Counted from the first letter of the stretch, positions 16,542 to 26,578 are shown. The stretch: DNA of 64,000 nucleotides from Photobacterium profundum (GCF_003026285.1 NZ_PYOD01000020.1:21906-85905); one strand, 5' to 3'. Program-made: numbers and translations. Notes: generated by a model from the letters alone, not told the origin.

Positions 16542-18296
16542 ATGAAAAGCGACATTCAAATTTGCCGCAACACCGCACTCACTCCTATTGACCAAATCGC
16601 CCAAAGGGCGGGTATTGAACCTCAAGATTTAACCCCGCAAGGTACGTTAAAAGCGAAAGTAAAGCCGTCTATCCTAAAGCGCTTAGCGGATAAACCTGAA
16701 GGTAAATTGGTATTAGTAACAGCGATTACACCCACACCACTCGGTGAAGGTAAAACCGTTACGACGATCGGCCTTTCACAAGGTTTAGCAAAGATAAATA
16801 AACGGGTTATCGCCTGTATTCGCCAGCCATCAATGGGCCCAGTCTTCGGCGTAAAAGGCGGTGCAGCAGGCGGTGGTTACAGCCAAGTAGCACCAATGGA
16901 AAAGTTGAATTTACACCTCACTGGTGACATTCACGCGGTTACCGCAGCCCATAATCTTGCAGCTGCTGCTATTGATGCCCGCTTGTATCATGAAGAACGC
17001 CATGGCTACGAAGCATTTAGCGAGAAAACAGGCTTACCTGCATTACGTATTGATATAAAAAATATCGTATGGAAACGTGTAATGGACCACAATGATCGTG
17101 CACTACGCATGATCACTGTCGGTCAAAATGAAGCAGGCAAAACCATCAATGGTCTTGAACGTGACGATGGTTTTGATATTTCTGCCGCTTCTGAAATCAT
17201 GGCAATCCTTGCTCTTTCAAAAGATCTCGCTGACATGCGTCAACGTATTGGTCGTGTTGTTTTAGCTTACAATCTCAACGGCAATCCAATTACAGCTGAA
17301 GATTTGCAAGTCGCGGGCGCAATGACCGTTACCATGTGTGAAGCAATTGAACCAACACTCATGCAAACGCTGGAAGGTGTGCCAACACTTATTCATGCGG
17401 GACCTTTTGCCAATATTGCCCATGGTAATTCTTCGATTATTGCCGATCGTATCGCCTTAAAGCTGAGTGAATTTACAGTTACAGAAGGTGGGTTTGGCTC
17501 TGATATGGGCTTTGAAAAAGCCTGTAATATTAAAGCGCAGCAAGCCGAACGAGGGCCAGATTGCGCCGTGGTCGTCGCAACATTGCGAGGCTTAAAAGCT
17601 AACTCGGGATTATATGATTTGCGCCCAGGGCAAGCACTACCCGATGCGATTTTTTCGCCGGATAAAAAAGCCTTAATAGCAGGTTTTGATAACTTAAAAT
17701 GGCATATCCGCAATGCTGCTCAATATGGTTTGCCGGTTGTGGTGGCAATCAACCGCTTCCCACAAGATACCGATGTAGAGCTTGATCTGCTAAAAACCAT
17801 GGTTGCAGACACAAATTTCAGTAGCTATGTCGATGTCGCTATAAGCGAAGCCTTTGGTAAAGGCGGTGAAGGAGCCACAGAATTAGCACAGGCGGTTGTT
17901 AAAGCGTGTGAAACACCAGCCAACTTCAAGCCATTATATAGCTTGTCGCAACCTCTTGAAGAAAAGCTAATGGCTGTTGCAGAAGCCGGCTATGGCGCAC
18001 GTAGCATCGAACTCTCTGCTTGTGCGAAAGAGCAGCTCGCGACACTAAAGAAGCAAGGCCATGATAACCTCGCGGTATGCCTTGCCAAAACACCACTCTC
18101 TATTACTACCGATCCGAGTATTAAAGGTGCCCCCACTGATTTTGTAGTGCCAGTACGAGAACTAAGGTTATGTGCCGGTGCAGGCTTTGTGTATGCACTG
18201 TGCGGCAATGTAATGACGATGCCCGGTTTACCTGAAAAGCCAGCCTACATGAATCTTGATATCGACACTAACGGTAATATTGTAGGTTTAAGCTAA
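16542..18296 (+). CDS. fhs: Formate-tetrahydrofolate ligase
   Basis: This 584-residue enzyme joins formate to tetrahydrofolate with ATP hydrolysis, giving 10-formyl-THF. The ATP-binding loop TPTPLGEGKT lies at about residue 64-73. Other family marks are RQPSMGPVFGVKGGAAGGGY (exactly the conserved loop), FANIAHGNSSIIAD and the C-terminal MPGLPEKPAYMNLDID. Length is slightly above the common 556-582. The ATG at 16542 follows AGAAGGAAATGCGCCC. A PurR-like box and a second inverted repeat lie upstream, consistent with purine or one-carbon control. The gene gives formate from PflB a route into biosynthesis. A strong terminator follows. Confidence 0.97.
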   Translation: MKSDIQICRNTALTPIDQIAQRAGIEPQDLTPQGTLKAKVKPSILKRLADKPEGKLVLVTAITPTPLGEGKTVTTIGLSQGLAKINKRVIACIRQPSMGPVFGVKGGAAGGGYSQVAPMEKLNLHLTGDIHAVTAAHNLAAAAIDARLYHEERHGYEAFSEKTGLPALRIDIKNIVWKRVMDHNDRALRMITVGQNEAGKTINGLERDDGFDISAASEIMAILALSKDLADMRQRIGRVVLAYNLNGNPITAEDLQVAGAMTVTMCEAIEPTLMQTLEGVPTLIHAGPFANIAHGNSSIIADRIALKLSEFTVTEGGFGSDMGFEKACNIKAQQAERGPDCAVVVATLRGLKANSGLYDLRPGQALPDAIFSPDKKALIAGFDNLKWHIRNAAQYGLPVVVAINRFPQDTDVELDLLKTMVADTNFSSYVDVAISEAFGKGGEGATELAQAVVKACETPANFKPLYSLSQPLEEKLMAVAEAGYGARSIELSACAKEQLATLKKQGHDNLAVCLAKTPLSITTDPSIKGAPTDFVVPVRELRLCAGAGFVYALCGNVMTMPGLPEKPAYMNLDIDTNGNIVGLS

Positions 18297-18347
18297 AAAA
18301 ATTGGAGTGAATTGCATTCACGTCAGCCCTTAAGGGTATTTATTAAT

Positions 18348-18398
18348 AATCTCGTGCCTTGAATACTAGTTATCACTAGTCAGACACGAGATTTTTTT
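18348..18398 (+). terminator. Terminator after fhs
   Basis: Outer stem AATCTCGTG (18348-18356) / CACGAGATT (18385-18393), with an inner perfect ACTAGT-TATC-ACTAGT hairpin, followed by a run of T. Confidence 0.85.
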
Positions 18399-18563
18399 AA
18401 CTTGACCAAATAAGCAACAAAGCACCTATCAAAAATGTTGCACATGAATATCATTAAAGCTGATAAGTGCTTTTAGTGTCTAGCAAATGATTCGCTACAA
18501 CATTTACATTTCAAATAAAATCATGATAAACAACAATATAAGATCACATTGATAGAGTGATAT

Positions 18564-19469
18564 TTACATTTCTAGTTTTCTATCTTTAATCATACGGATC
18601 GCTTCACGGCGAATACAGTCACGTAACGGATTTTCAATCGAATCTGCACGCCAAATAAAAGACAAGGTTCGCTTCATATTCAGTTCTGGAACATTCAAGG
18701 CCACCAACTCGCCGCGTTCTATATGTTTAACCACATCAAGAAAAGGTAAACAACTTAAATAACAGCCATTAGTCACTAAGGTTCTTAGCACAGAGATCTG
18801 TTCATATTCCCGCCAAACATTTAAATCTTCAATAACGCCGTGTAATGCACTTTCAAAACTCTGCCTTGTACCTGCGCCTTGCTCTCGAAGTACCCATTGT
18901 GCCTGCTCTAACTGTGCAAAGCTGACTTTATCTAACTTGGCATAAGGGTGGTATTTAGAGGCAATAATCACAAGGTGGTCGTGACACCAGACTTCTTGTT
19001 CAACACGGCTATCATCACAACGCCCTTCAATAATACCCAGCTCACATTCAAAATTTCTTACGTGATCAACCACTTTTTGAGCATTTTTCACCCTCAGCTT
19101 GATACGTAGCTCTGGAAAATCCTTATCAATATTACTGATAAGCTCTGGTAGCAAGTGTTCTGCGGCAGTTTGACTGGCTGAAAGGCTGATTTCACCACTC
19201 ACAATATGTTGATCATAAAAACCTTGTTCAATCTGTTGGGCATCAAATAAGAGCTGTTTTGCCCTTGGTCTTAACCACGCTCCCCAGTACGTTAATGTCA
19301 TTTGCTTGCCTTGTCGCTCAAACAAAGGTCGCCCTAACATCTTTTCTAGCTGTAATAACGCCATACTAGCTGCTGACTGGGTTAGTGCTAGATTATCTGC
19401 CGCCTTACTCACACTACGAGAGCTCGCAACCTCTTCAAATACAGCCAATTGTTTGAGTGAATACCGCAC
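18564..19469 (-). CDS. LysR-family regulator, YeiE-like
   Basis: The 301-residue protein has the LysR winged helix (about 15-40: SSRSVSKAADNLALTQSAAS) and substrate domain. The N-terminus and the LGRPLFERQGKQMTLTYWG segment resemble the E. coli YeiE/CysB-like group. It starts with GTG at 19469 behind TAGGAG. It diverges from the FocA-CBS gene across about 220 bp, so it is the likely regulator of that formate channel; this is positional inference. The effector is unknown. Confidence 0.85.
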   Translation of the reverse strand: MRYSLKQLAVFEEVASSRSVSKAADNLALTQSAASMALLQLEKMLGRPLFERQGKQMTLTYWGAWLRPRAKQLLFDAQQIEQGFYDQHIVSGEISLSASQTAAEHLLPELISNIDKDFPELRIKLRVKNAQKVVDHVRNFECELGIIEGRCDDSRVEQEVWCHDHLVIIASKYHPYAKLDKVSFAQLEQAQWVLREQGAGTRQSFESALHGVIEDLNVWREYEQISVLRTLVTNGCYLSCLPFLDVVKHIERGELVALNVPELNMKRTLSFIWRADSIENPLRDCIRREAIRMIKDRKLEM

Positions 19470-19622
19470 TTAATTAAAACTCCTACTATCAAACGTCGAT
19501 GACATTTTGCCATTTTACAATATCAACTTTAATGATGATGGTTAAGAAAACTATCAATTTTACTTAACACCCCTCCTCACCTTAATCTGATTACCAGTTA
19601 CCCCAATCAAGAAGAGGAGAAA

Positions 19623-19688
19623 ATGATGCAACACCATGTACTTACCAGATTCGACCTAAGTGTTGGTCTATCGATAAGAGGTTATTAA
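19623..19688 (+). CDS. Putative 21-residue leader peptide before focA
   Basis: A 21-codon ORF (MMQHHVLTRFDLSVGLSIRGY) begins at 19623 directly behind the strong ribosome-binding site AAGAGGAGAAA and stops one base before the focA ATG. The focA ribosome-binding site (AAGAGG) lies inside this ORF, so translation of the two would be coupled. It may be a regulatory leader or a small protein in its own right. I know no family for it. Confidence 0.5.
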   Translation: MMQHHVLTRFDLSVGLSIRGY

Positions 19689-19689
19689 G

Positions 19690-21168
19690 ATGAGTTCAGC
19701 AACAGCACCGACGAATAATAACTTCACACCAAAAGAAATGATGAAGCAGGCTGAAAAGTACGCCGTTGGTAAAGCATCTAAACCAACACGTACAACGATT
19801 GCCCTAGCAATTACAGCGGGGGTTTTCATCGGTCTTGCTTTTGTTTTTTATATTACCGTTACCACAGGCAATGGCGGCGTAAGTTGGGGGCTTAACCGTT
19901 TTTATGGCGGTTTAGCTTTTAGTCTCGGGCTTATTCTTGTTGTTATCTGTGGCGGTGAGCTATTTACCAGTACGGTGCTGTCTTCCATTGCTCGTGCAAA
20001 TAACCATATCTCATCCGGTCGTATGCTGGGAACGTGGGCAAAAGTGTATTTTGGTAACTTCCTTGGTGCCATGCTGCTGCTGTTGTTGGTTTCGATGGCA
20101 AGTCTTTATCAGCTCGATGGTGGGCAGTGGGGATTAAACGCACTGAATATTGCTCAGCATAAACTGCATCACCAACCGCTTGAAGCGTTCTCATTAGGTG
20201 TTCTTTGTAACCTATTGGTTTGTCTTGCTATTTGGATGACATTTTGTACTGAAAACATGATGACAAAAATGGTCATTATGATTTTACCTGTCGCCATGTT
20301 TGTCAGCACAGGCTTTGAGCACAGCGTTGCTAACATGTTTATGGTGCCACTTGGTATCACTATCCAGAATTTTGCACCTGAATCATTCTGGCTAAATCTC
20401 GGTGTACTACCTGAACAATATAGCGATCTAACCATCCAGAACTTCATCTTTGCCAATTTAATTCCTGTGACGTTGGGCAACATTGTAGGCGGTGGCGTTC
20501 TTGTCGGGCTGAGCTATTGGGCAATCTTTAGTTCACCAAAAGAGCAGCACGCATCAGCAACAATTATCACACCAGACTTCTCGAACACACACACTCTGAA
20601 TATGGAACATACTATGTTAAACGAAAAACAATTTGTTAATGACCACATGCGCCCAGCAACAATCACTCTTTTACCAGGTATGCCTGTTGCACAAGCCCTT
20701 GATATTCTAATGAATGAAGATCTAACAGGTGCACCAGTAATGACAACAGACCAACGACTAGTCGGTTTCTTCTCAATCCATGATGCGCTTGTTGATCTAT
20801 GGTGCAACGACTACATGCCTGATGCTGAATCTAAAGTTCAAGATCTGATGAAGCATGAAATTCAAACGGTAAGTCCAGATAATTCAATTCTTGAAATCGC
20901 AGAATACATGAGCATTGATAAAAACATTCTTTATCCTGTATCTGATGGCGGTATCGCGACACGCTTTACATCGCTTTCTTTAAATGAGCGAGCACGTGCA
21001 ATGGTCATTAATCGCCCTCACAGCTTCCCTGTCGTCAAAGATGAGCAACTGGTTGGCATTATTACTCGTAAAGAAATTGTCAGCGCACTTCGCCCTGTAT
21101 ACGGCAACATTGTATCGGTTACTGACGTAGCCAATACACAGCCTAAAGCGGTATCTGAGATCGCGTAA
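19690..21168 (+). CDS. focA: Formate/nitrite transporter (FocA-like) fused to C-terminal CBS domains
   Basis: Residues 1-285 form an FNT-family pentameric formate channel with six helices; the pore residues are visible as Thr93 in GGELFTS and His211 in GFEHSVANMF, equivalent to Thr91 and His209 of E. coli FocA. After a linker (about 286-312), residues 313-490 look like two CBS motifs, beginning VNDHMRPATITLLPGMPV and ending FPVVKDEQLVGIITRKEIVSA. CBS pairs usually bind adenine nucleotides, so opening could be linked to energy state; that is inference. Typical FocA proteins are about 285 residues without this extension. The gene is preceded by a coupled 21-codon ORF and faces a LysR gene. A second, unfused FocA lies at 43.4 kb. 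Confidence 0.9.
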   Translation: MSSATAPTNNNFTPKEMMKQAEKYAVGKASKPTRTTIALAITAGVFIGLAFVFYITVTTGNGGVSWGLNRFYGGLAFSLGLILVVICGGELFTSTVLSSIARANNHISSGRMLGTWAKVYFGNFLGAMLLLLLVSMASLYQLDGGQWGLNALNIAQHKLHHQPLEAFSLGVLCNLLVCLAIWMTFCTENMMTKMVIMILPVAMFVSTGFEHSVANMFMVPLGITIQNFAPESFWLNLGVLPEQYSDLTIQNFIFANLIPVTLGNIVGGGVLVGLSYWAIFSSPKEQHASATIITPDFSNTHTLNMEHTMLNEKQFVNDHMRPATITLLPGMPVAQALDILMNEDLTGAPVMTTDQRLVGFFSIHDALVDLWCNDYMPDAESKVQDLMKHEIQTVSPDNSILEIAEYMSIDKNILYPVSDGGIATRFTSLSLNERARAMVINRPHSFPVVKDEQLVGIITRKEIVSALRPVYGNIVSVTDVANTQPKAVSEIA

Positions 21169-21175
21169 TATCTCT

Positions 21176-21210
21176 GTTACCTGCTGGCTCTGCTAGCAGG
21201 TAACATTTCA
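21176..21210 (+). terminator. Hairpin after the FocA-CBS gene
   Basis: Ten-base-pair stem GTTACCTGCT (21176-21185) / AGCAGGTAAC (21195-21204), followed by ATTTCAT. The T-tract is poor but the stem is strong. Confidence 0.6.
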
Positions 21211-21299
21211 TATCAATGTAATTGATACAATGCATAGCACTGCTTCTAATTACGATATACACCTTCTATCACCACACAACCTGTGCAATAGAAAATCCG

Positions 21300-21953
21300 T
21301 TATTTCCGTTCCCTATCATGCATGTATTCACGTTCCGAAAATGTTCTTACCCATTTTGGCTGATAAATGATCAATAACGTCATGACCATTCCATTCAAAA
21401 ATGCTTCGGGAAATGCCATAAGAGGCATCAGAATAAGGTAGTTATCAACAATATATTGCCACGATACATTCCCTTCCCAATAAATCCACCCACTGGTCAG
21501 CAACAAATGAAAGCACATCGTTAATGCGCCATTAATAAAAGCAGCAACGAAAATATAAATAAATATGTGGTGAGTTAAAAAACGGTAGCTAAGAAGAAAA
21601 ATGCCGGAACTAAACAAAATGGGCAAGATAACCCCCACCAGTGCCGCAACCCCAATATTGCCTCCGGTAATACTTCCAAGCACAGCCATTAATATCAAAG
21701 ATGATGAACCGATAAATGCAGCTATACGCCAACCATGTATGAGCATTAAGGCTGTTAGTCCTAAAAAATGTACCTGTAGATCCGCATGGATACCTGCACG
21801 TAAAAACCATAGCAGCAACAAAATCACCACGGTTGCAAAAACCAGATGTTGATAGTGCTTGTCGTGTTTAAACTTAGGCCAAAACTCATAGGGGATATTG
21901 CGTAAAAGTATCCCACATCCAACAAGGTAGCCTCCCCACTGTATCACTGTCAT
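21300..21953 (-). CDS. CbiM-like energy-coupling factor permease / membrane protein
   Basis: A 217-residue inner-membrane protein with about six hydrophobic segments. Features such as HADLQVHFLGLTALMLIHGW, GGNIGVAALVGV and a C-terminal FPEAFLNGMVMTLL segment resemble the CbiM-type S-component family of ECF transporters, which usually carry cobalt or nickel. No ATPase or T-component gene lies beside it here, so it may work alone or with a distant module. The substrate is not known. It is transcribed opposite to, and convergent with, the FocA-CBS gene. Confidence in membrane location is high, in function moderate. Confidence 0.7.
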   Translation of the reverse strand: MTVIQWGGYLVGCGILLRNIPYEFWPKFKHDKHYQHLVFATVVILLLLWFLRAGIHADLQVHFLGLTALMLIHGWRIAAFIGSSSLILMAVLGSITGGNIGVAALVGVILPILFSSGIFLLSYRFLTHHIFIYIFVAAFINGALTMCFHLLLTSGWIYWEGNVSWQYIVDNYLILMPLMAFPEAFLNGMVMTLLIIYQPKWVRTFSEREYMHDRERK

Positions 21954-22191
21954 TTCATATCCATGCTTTTGTTGCGCCTAAATAGAGTTACAAATAGACT
22001 AGCCATACCCATACGATTAATAGGCTTAAATATTCAAACATATAAGCTTCACATCCTTACTGTATAAGCTTTCATCAGGTAATTTTTATTAACAAAAAAA
22101 CGACTGCAACTTGTCGTTAGATCAAGTTTTTTTAAACATAACCTGCTAATCTCACTACCAGATTATAAGAGAATTTTTAAGGCCTACCTCC

Positions 22192-22692
22192 ATGGATATG
22201 ACAAACGCTCAACGTTTAATTCTTTCAAACCAGTATTACCTAATGTCTCAGCTAACACCTGAAAATGAAGCGAAATACCGCCGCCTACAAACTATTGTAG
22301 AACGCGGATACGGCTTGCAGATGCGTGAATTAGATAAAGATTTTGGCTGCCTTCCTGAAGAAGCATGTCGTAGCATTATCGATTACATGGAAATGCACCA
22401 CGCATTACAAGAGTCGTACAAAATGTTAGATGATGCGAGCCAATCACAAGTGGAACCTCGTCGCCTTCAATTCCTAGGCTTTGACGCTGGAACTGAATCA
22501 CAACAAGTGCACTACGTTCGCTTCTTAACAGAAGAAGAAGGCTTATACCCTCAATTTGATAAGTCTGAACATCAGTTCAACAGTCAGGTGCCGATGCAAG
22601 ATAAGTATCAACGCATGCTACAAACATGGCGAAACTGCCCGCGTCAATATCACTTATCAAGCAGTGAAATCACGCAAATTTTAAGTGCATAA
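22192..22692 (+). CDS. yfbU: YfbU family protein
   Basis: The 166 residues align over their whole length with E. coli YfbU, for example TNAQRLILSNQY at the start, RRLQTIVERGYGLQMREL, and NCPRQYHLSSSEI near the end. The biochemical role is not established. In E. coli yfbU lies next to yfbV-ackA-pta; here it is about 17 kb from them. The ATG at 22192 gives the same MxMTNAQ start as the homologue; a second ATG two codons on is possible. It is monocistronic with a strong terminator. Confidence 0.93.
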   Translation: MDMTNAQRLILSNQYYLMSQLTPENEAKYRRLQTIVERGYGLQMRELDKDFGCLPEEACRSIIDYMEMHHALQESYKMLDDASQSQVEPRRLQFLGFDAGTESQQVHYVRFLTEEEGLYPQFDKSEHQFNSQVPMQDKYQRMLQTWRNCPRQYHLSSSEITQILSA

Positions 22693-22737
22693 TTGGTGCT
22701 ATTATAATCAATTGACTTGCTTATAGAACTTACATTT

Positions 22738-22766
22738 AAAACCGGAGGACTCCTCCGGTTTTGTCA
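22738..22766 (+). terminator. Rho-independent terminator after yfbU
   Basis: Perfect eleven-base-pair stem AAAACCGGAGG (22738-22748) / CCTCCGGTTTT (22752-22762) with a three-base loop. Confidence 0.85.
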
Positions 22767-22964
22767 TTTCTGTGTGGGAGTATTTGGGGTAATTAAACGC
22801 ATCAATAAGCGCAAGGTGAGTTACTTTTGACACACATGCAAAATATGAAAATTTAAAAGCGCTAGCGACTTAAAACATTAATGAACACAGCCACTATTTG
22901 GCTATAATCACAATAAATAACCCTGTATATAAGAACATAAATAAAAGAAATTATTATTGCACTT

Positions 22965-24218
22965 ATGATTCGATTGCTATTACTACTGCTTATTCTGTCG
23001 CCAACTTGTTTTGCCACCCCGACGAATCATTTAATTATATTAACCACTTTCTCTGAAGCATCAATAACCCCTGTTACGAATAAATTCCAACAACTATATC
23101 CTGATTCAACAATCAAAATATTGCACCGTCGAGCTGATTCAGGGGTACGACTACTAAGCAAAAATGATCATGACATTGATCTTGTTATTTCATCGTCGCC
23201 TGCTCTTTTTCTTCCGTTGGTCAAAAAAGGCACACTAAAACCATTACCAACGACAATAAATCAAACCCTACAACAACAAACCGATTTAAAAACACACTCT
23301 GATGATATCGCAATTTTTGGGTACTCAGCCTACGGCCTAATGTGGAATAACAATTACTTAACTAAACATAACCTCGAACAACCAAAAGACTTTAAAAGTC
23401 TAATCGAGCCGCAATATTTCCGTCATTTAATAATGAGTAGCCCTGCCCGTTCAAGTACTATGCACCTCATGGTTGAAAATATACTGCAACAACATGGGTG
23501 GAAAGGTGGCTGGAAAATGCTACTACAAATGGGAGGGAATCTGGCGTCTATTTCAGCACGCAGTTTTGGCGTTAGTGATGCTATTTCACGAGGATTGGTC
23601 GGTATTGGCCCCGTTATAGATAGTTTTGCTTTTGAAAATAAACAGCGTTTCCCATTTATTGGTTTTACTTATCAAATCGATAGCCCTCTCATGCCCAGCT
23701 ACATTGCAGCAGTAAAAAATCTACATCAAGCGAACCATACGAGCCATTTTATTGATTTTTTATTATCAGACAACATGCAAAAAAAATTGCCTGAAAGTTC
23801 ATTGTATAAATACCCTCTAAACAGTGAGATCACTCAATCATTTACATCACAATCATTCGATTTCAAATTAATGCAGCATCGCGATGTCATGATTAAACAC
23901 TTATTTGAACAAGCAATTGCCCATCAACTGACTTTACTCAATCAAGCATGGCAACTGATTAATGAAGCCGCTAAATGCTCATCACATTTTACCAATGAAC
24001 AACAGCGTCAATATGACCTTGCGATAAGCTTAGCTTCTACACCACCAGTAACAGAGGCGCAGTCACACAGTGATATATATACCCATTTATCACTATCTCG
24101 AAATGATATAGTCACCACAAGGCAACTAAATGCTTGGCGACGAATTATGCGCAGCCAGCTTGAGCAATCAATTGTAATCTCGCAAAAAATCATTCTTGAA
24201 CACGAAGGTCATAAATAG
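22965..24218 (+). CDS. pgtC: PgtC-like periplasmic binding protein of a three-component sensory system
   Basis: The 417-residue protein has a short signal peptide (1-17, ending TCFA) and the fold of iron/spermidine-type solute-binding proteins (LIILTTFSEASITPV; FGYSAYGLMWNNNYL; SSPARSSTMH). It is extended by a helical C-terminal part of about 110 residues. It resembles PgtC, the periplasmic signal protein that works with kinase PgtB and regulator PgtA in Salmonella phosphoglycerate uptake. It starts a three-gene operon, its stop overlapping the GTG start of the kinase by one base. No PgtP transporter is in the window, and a PTS operon follows instead, so the signal sensed may not be phosphoglycerate. 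Confidence 0.82.
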   Translation: MIRLLLLLLILSPTCFATPTNHLIILTTFSEASITPVTNKFQQLYPDSTIKILHRRADSGVRLLSKNDHDIDLVISSSPALFLPLVKKGTLKPLPTTINQTLQQQTDLKTHSDDIAIFGYSAYGLMWNNNYLTKHNLEQPKDFKSLIEPQYFRHLIMSSPARSSTMHLMVENILQQHGWKGGWKMLLQMGGNLASISARSFGVSDAISRGLVGIGPVIDSFAFENKQRFPFIGFTYQIDSPLMPSYIAAVKNLHQANHTSHFIDFLLSDNMQKKLPESSLYKYPLNSEITQSFTSQSFDFKLMQHRDVMIKHLFEQAIAHQLTLLNQAWQLINEAAKCSSHFTNEQQRQYDLAISLASTPPVTEAQSHSDIYTHLSLSRNDIVTTRQLNAWRRIMRSQLEQSIVISQKIILEHEGHK

Positions 24219-26578
24219 TGTTTAGCAAGAAAACAATTGGTTACCGACTCACATCCGCTATTGCCTTTATGGGGTTTCTTACCATTAGTGTGGGGCTCAT
24301 TGCCGTTATTAATTGGGAAACATTAGACGATAAAATTGAAACTATCGTGAATAGAAACATGCCAACATTACGTGCAAGTTACCAACTTGAACGCAATACC
24401 GCGAGTTTGCAGGCAGCCCTCAACCTGTTAAGTCACAATACCGACCCTATTTTGCATCGTAACCTTAAGCAAAACATTTTCACTAAACTGGAATTAATCA
24501 CTGCCGCAATAACCGAAACCGCCAGCCTAGGCGACTACCCTGCAATAAAAGCAGAACATGCCATTTTAGCCAGCGATATTACTGCTTATACTGTCTTATT
24601 AGATCAACGCAATAGACATTTACTGTCGTTAACGACCACGGTGAATAGCATTAAATGGCTACACCAAGATTTGATTGATGAGCTTACCCCACTACGTCAA
24701 GAGGTCGAGTGGCAACTAACACGTCTATTACCAAATGTGATCAATACTCATTCGATCACTGAAATCATGACCGAATTTTCATTAATCCAATCAATCACAG
24801 TTAAAGAAAATGAACTGCACCAATTAGTGCAAGAAATTTTATTGCAGCGACATGAACGTGACATTAGTAATGCCTTCTACTTTATTGGTTATAAAATCAA
24901 AGAAGTCAGTAATATGAGTAAAACACTCAGCCATTACCCTTCGACGGTATCTTACCGACAACTGCTCAGCGAATTAATTGTTTTAGTCCAACCTAAAGGC
25001 GTGCTGGAAAAACAATTACGAGAAGATGTATTGCTCTCCAATACCATCAATGAATATGCTGAACGTATTCAGAACCGACTACGTGATCAAGAAGAATTAA
25101 TTCAAACAATGGCAGAACAAGCAACAACCTCATTGAAACAACTCAATGATGAAACTCGCCACTCCATTACTGTCAGTAATTTCATACTCTTTGGGGTCGT
25201 CTCCTTAGCGATCTTCTTATCTATCGTGATCTCAATCTACTTAGTGAATCGCGGTATTGTTAAACGCCTTAACCTTCTCAGTAAAGCACTTTACGACGTT
25301 GCCAATGGTAATCTTAATACTGAAATTAACGTGGCAGGAAATGACGAAATTGGAAAGTTGGGTAATAATTTGCAGTATTTTTGTCAGCAAATGCAAGAAA
25401 TGCAGCAAAGTAACGCCTTGAATCTAATTAATAATACTCAGGCGAGTATCATCACCTGTGATTTAAATGGTGTAGTCGAATCGGTCAATACCAGTGCATT
25501 AAAACTATTTAATTACGATACATCTTCTAAGACAAATACAATCTGGAATTTGTTTAATATTAATATGCAGCAACGGTTGAAATCTTTATTTGTCGATAGC
25601 AGTCCGCTATTAGTCAAAGGGGCGTGCAATCTTACTCTCAAACACAACACTAAAGATGACTGTGTATATTTACGACTCGATTTTCGTCTGTTCACCCAAG
25701 GTAATAGCGATAAAGTTATTATCACGATGACGGATATTACAGAACAAGAAAATGCTGCTCGTTGGTTAGAAAATATGGTTCGTGAGAAAACGTTATCATT
25801 GACCAACCGTAACCACCAATTAAAGCTGGAGGTTGAAGATAGGAAGCGGGTTGAAAATGATTTACTTGCCGCTCAAGATGATCTTATTCAAGCAACAAAA
25901 ATGGCCGTTGTCGGGCAAACAATGACCTCACTTGCGCATGAATTAAATCAACCATTATCCGCAATTTCAACGTATGTCTTCACCGCAAAAATGGCAGTCA
26001 ACAAAGAAAATTATACCCGATTACCCGCCAGTTTAGATAAAATAGACAACCTAACTGCTCGAATGGGACGTATTATTGCGAGTCTGCGCAGTTTCTCACG
26101 TAAGCAATCTGCGAATAATCCTCTGGTGTCTGTCAATATTCGAGAATCAATTAACCAATCAATGTTAATTGTTGAGAGTCGGGCGAAAACACAAAAAACC
26201 ATCATCACGAATACCATTAATCAAGATCTATTCGCGAATGCTGATCAAGTGCAATTTGAGCAAGTACTCGTCAATTTACTGGTTAATAGTTGTGATGCGG
26301 TCGCAGGGCAAGAACAGCGCGAAATTTCTGTCTTTAGCTTATTAAATAACAACCCATTATTACGTATTGCAGTCAGTGATACAGGTAATGGTTTTGACGC
26401 TGAAATTATAAAAAAACTATTTATTCCCTTCACAACAACAAAGGATGTTGGGCTTGGTCTAGGCCTGAGTATCTGTCGTTCAATTATGAACCGTTTAGGA
26501 GGGGATATTTTCCTAGCTTCAACCATTGAAGGAGGGGCTATGGTCGTATTGGAGTTAAATAATCATGATCATAAATAA
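24218..26578 (+). CDS. pgtB: PgtB-like sensor histidine kinase
   Basis: The 786 residues have a first membrane helix at about 15-33, a large helical periplasmic region, a second helix at about 321-346, a HAMP domain (about 346-398), a PAS region, a phospho-acceptor at His574 (SLAHELNQPLSAIS) and a C-terminal ATPase domain with GLGLGLSICRSI. The architecture and context match PgtB. Translation starts at GTG 24218 within the pgtC stop (TAGTG), which ensures coupling. The last 14 bases overlap the response regulator gene. The kinase probably reads the state of the PgtC-like protein rather than binding the ligand itself; this is inference from the Pgt model. Confidence 0.88.
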   Translation: MFSKKTIGYRLTSAIAFMGFLTISVGLIAVINWETLDDKIETIVNRNMPTLRASYQLERNTASLQAALNLLSHNTDPILHRNLKQNIFTKLELITAAITETASLGDYPAIKAEHAILASDITAYTVLLDQRNRHLLSLTTTVNSIKWLHQDLIDELTPLRQEVEWQLTRLLPNVINTHSITEIMTEFSLIQSITVKENELHQLVQEILLQRHERDISNAFYFIGYKIKEVSNMSKTLSHYPSTVSYRQLLSELIVLVQPKGVLEKQLREDVLLSNTINEYAERIQNRLRDQEELIQTMAEQATTSLKQLNDETRHSITVSNFILFGVVSLAIFLSIVISIYLVNRGIVKRLNLLSKALYDVANGNLNTEINVAGNDEIGKLGNNLQYFCQQMQEMQQSNALNLINNTQASIITCDLNGVVESVNTSALKLFNYDTSSKTNTIWNLFNINMQQRLKSLFVDSSPLLVKGACNLTLKHNTKDDCVYLRLDFRLFTQGNSDKVIITMTDITEQENAARWLENMVREKTLSLTNRNHQLKLEVEDRKRVENDLLAAQDDLIQATKMAVVGQTMTSLAHELNQPLSAISTYVFTAKMAVNKENYTRLPASLDKIDNLTARMGRIIASLRSFSRKQSANNPLVSVNIRESINQSMLIVESRAKTQKTIITNTINQDLFANADQVQFEQVLVNLLVNSCDAVAGQEQREISVFSLLNNNPLLRIAVSDTGNGFDAEIIKKLFIPFTTTKDVGLGLGLSICRSIMNRLGGDIFLASTIEGGAMVVLELNNHDHK

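Noticed and set aside
20604..21168. Independent translation of the CBS part of the FocA fusion from internal ATGs
   Set aside because: No ribosome-binding site before these ATGs; the reading frame is continuous with the channel.
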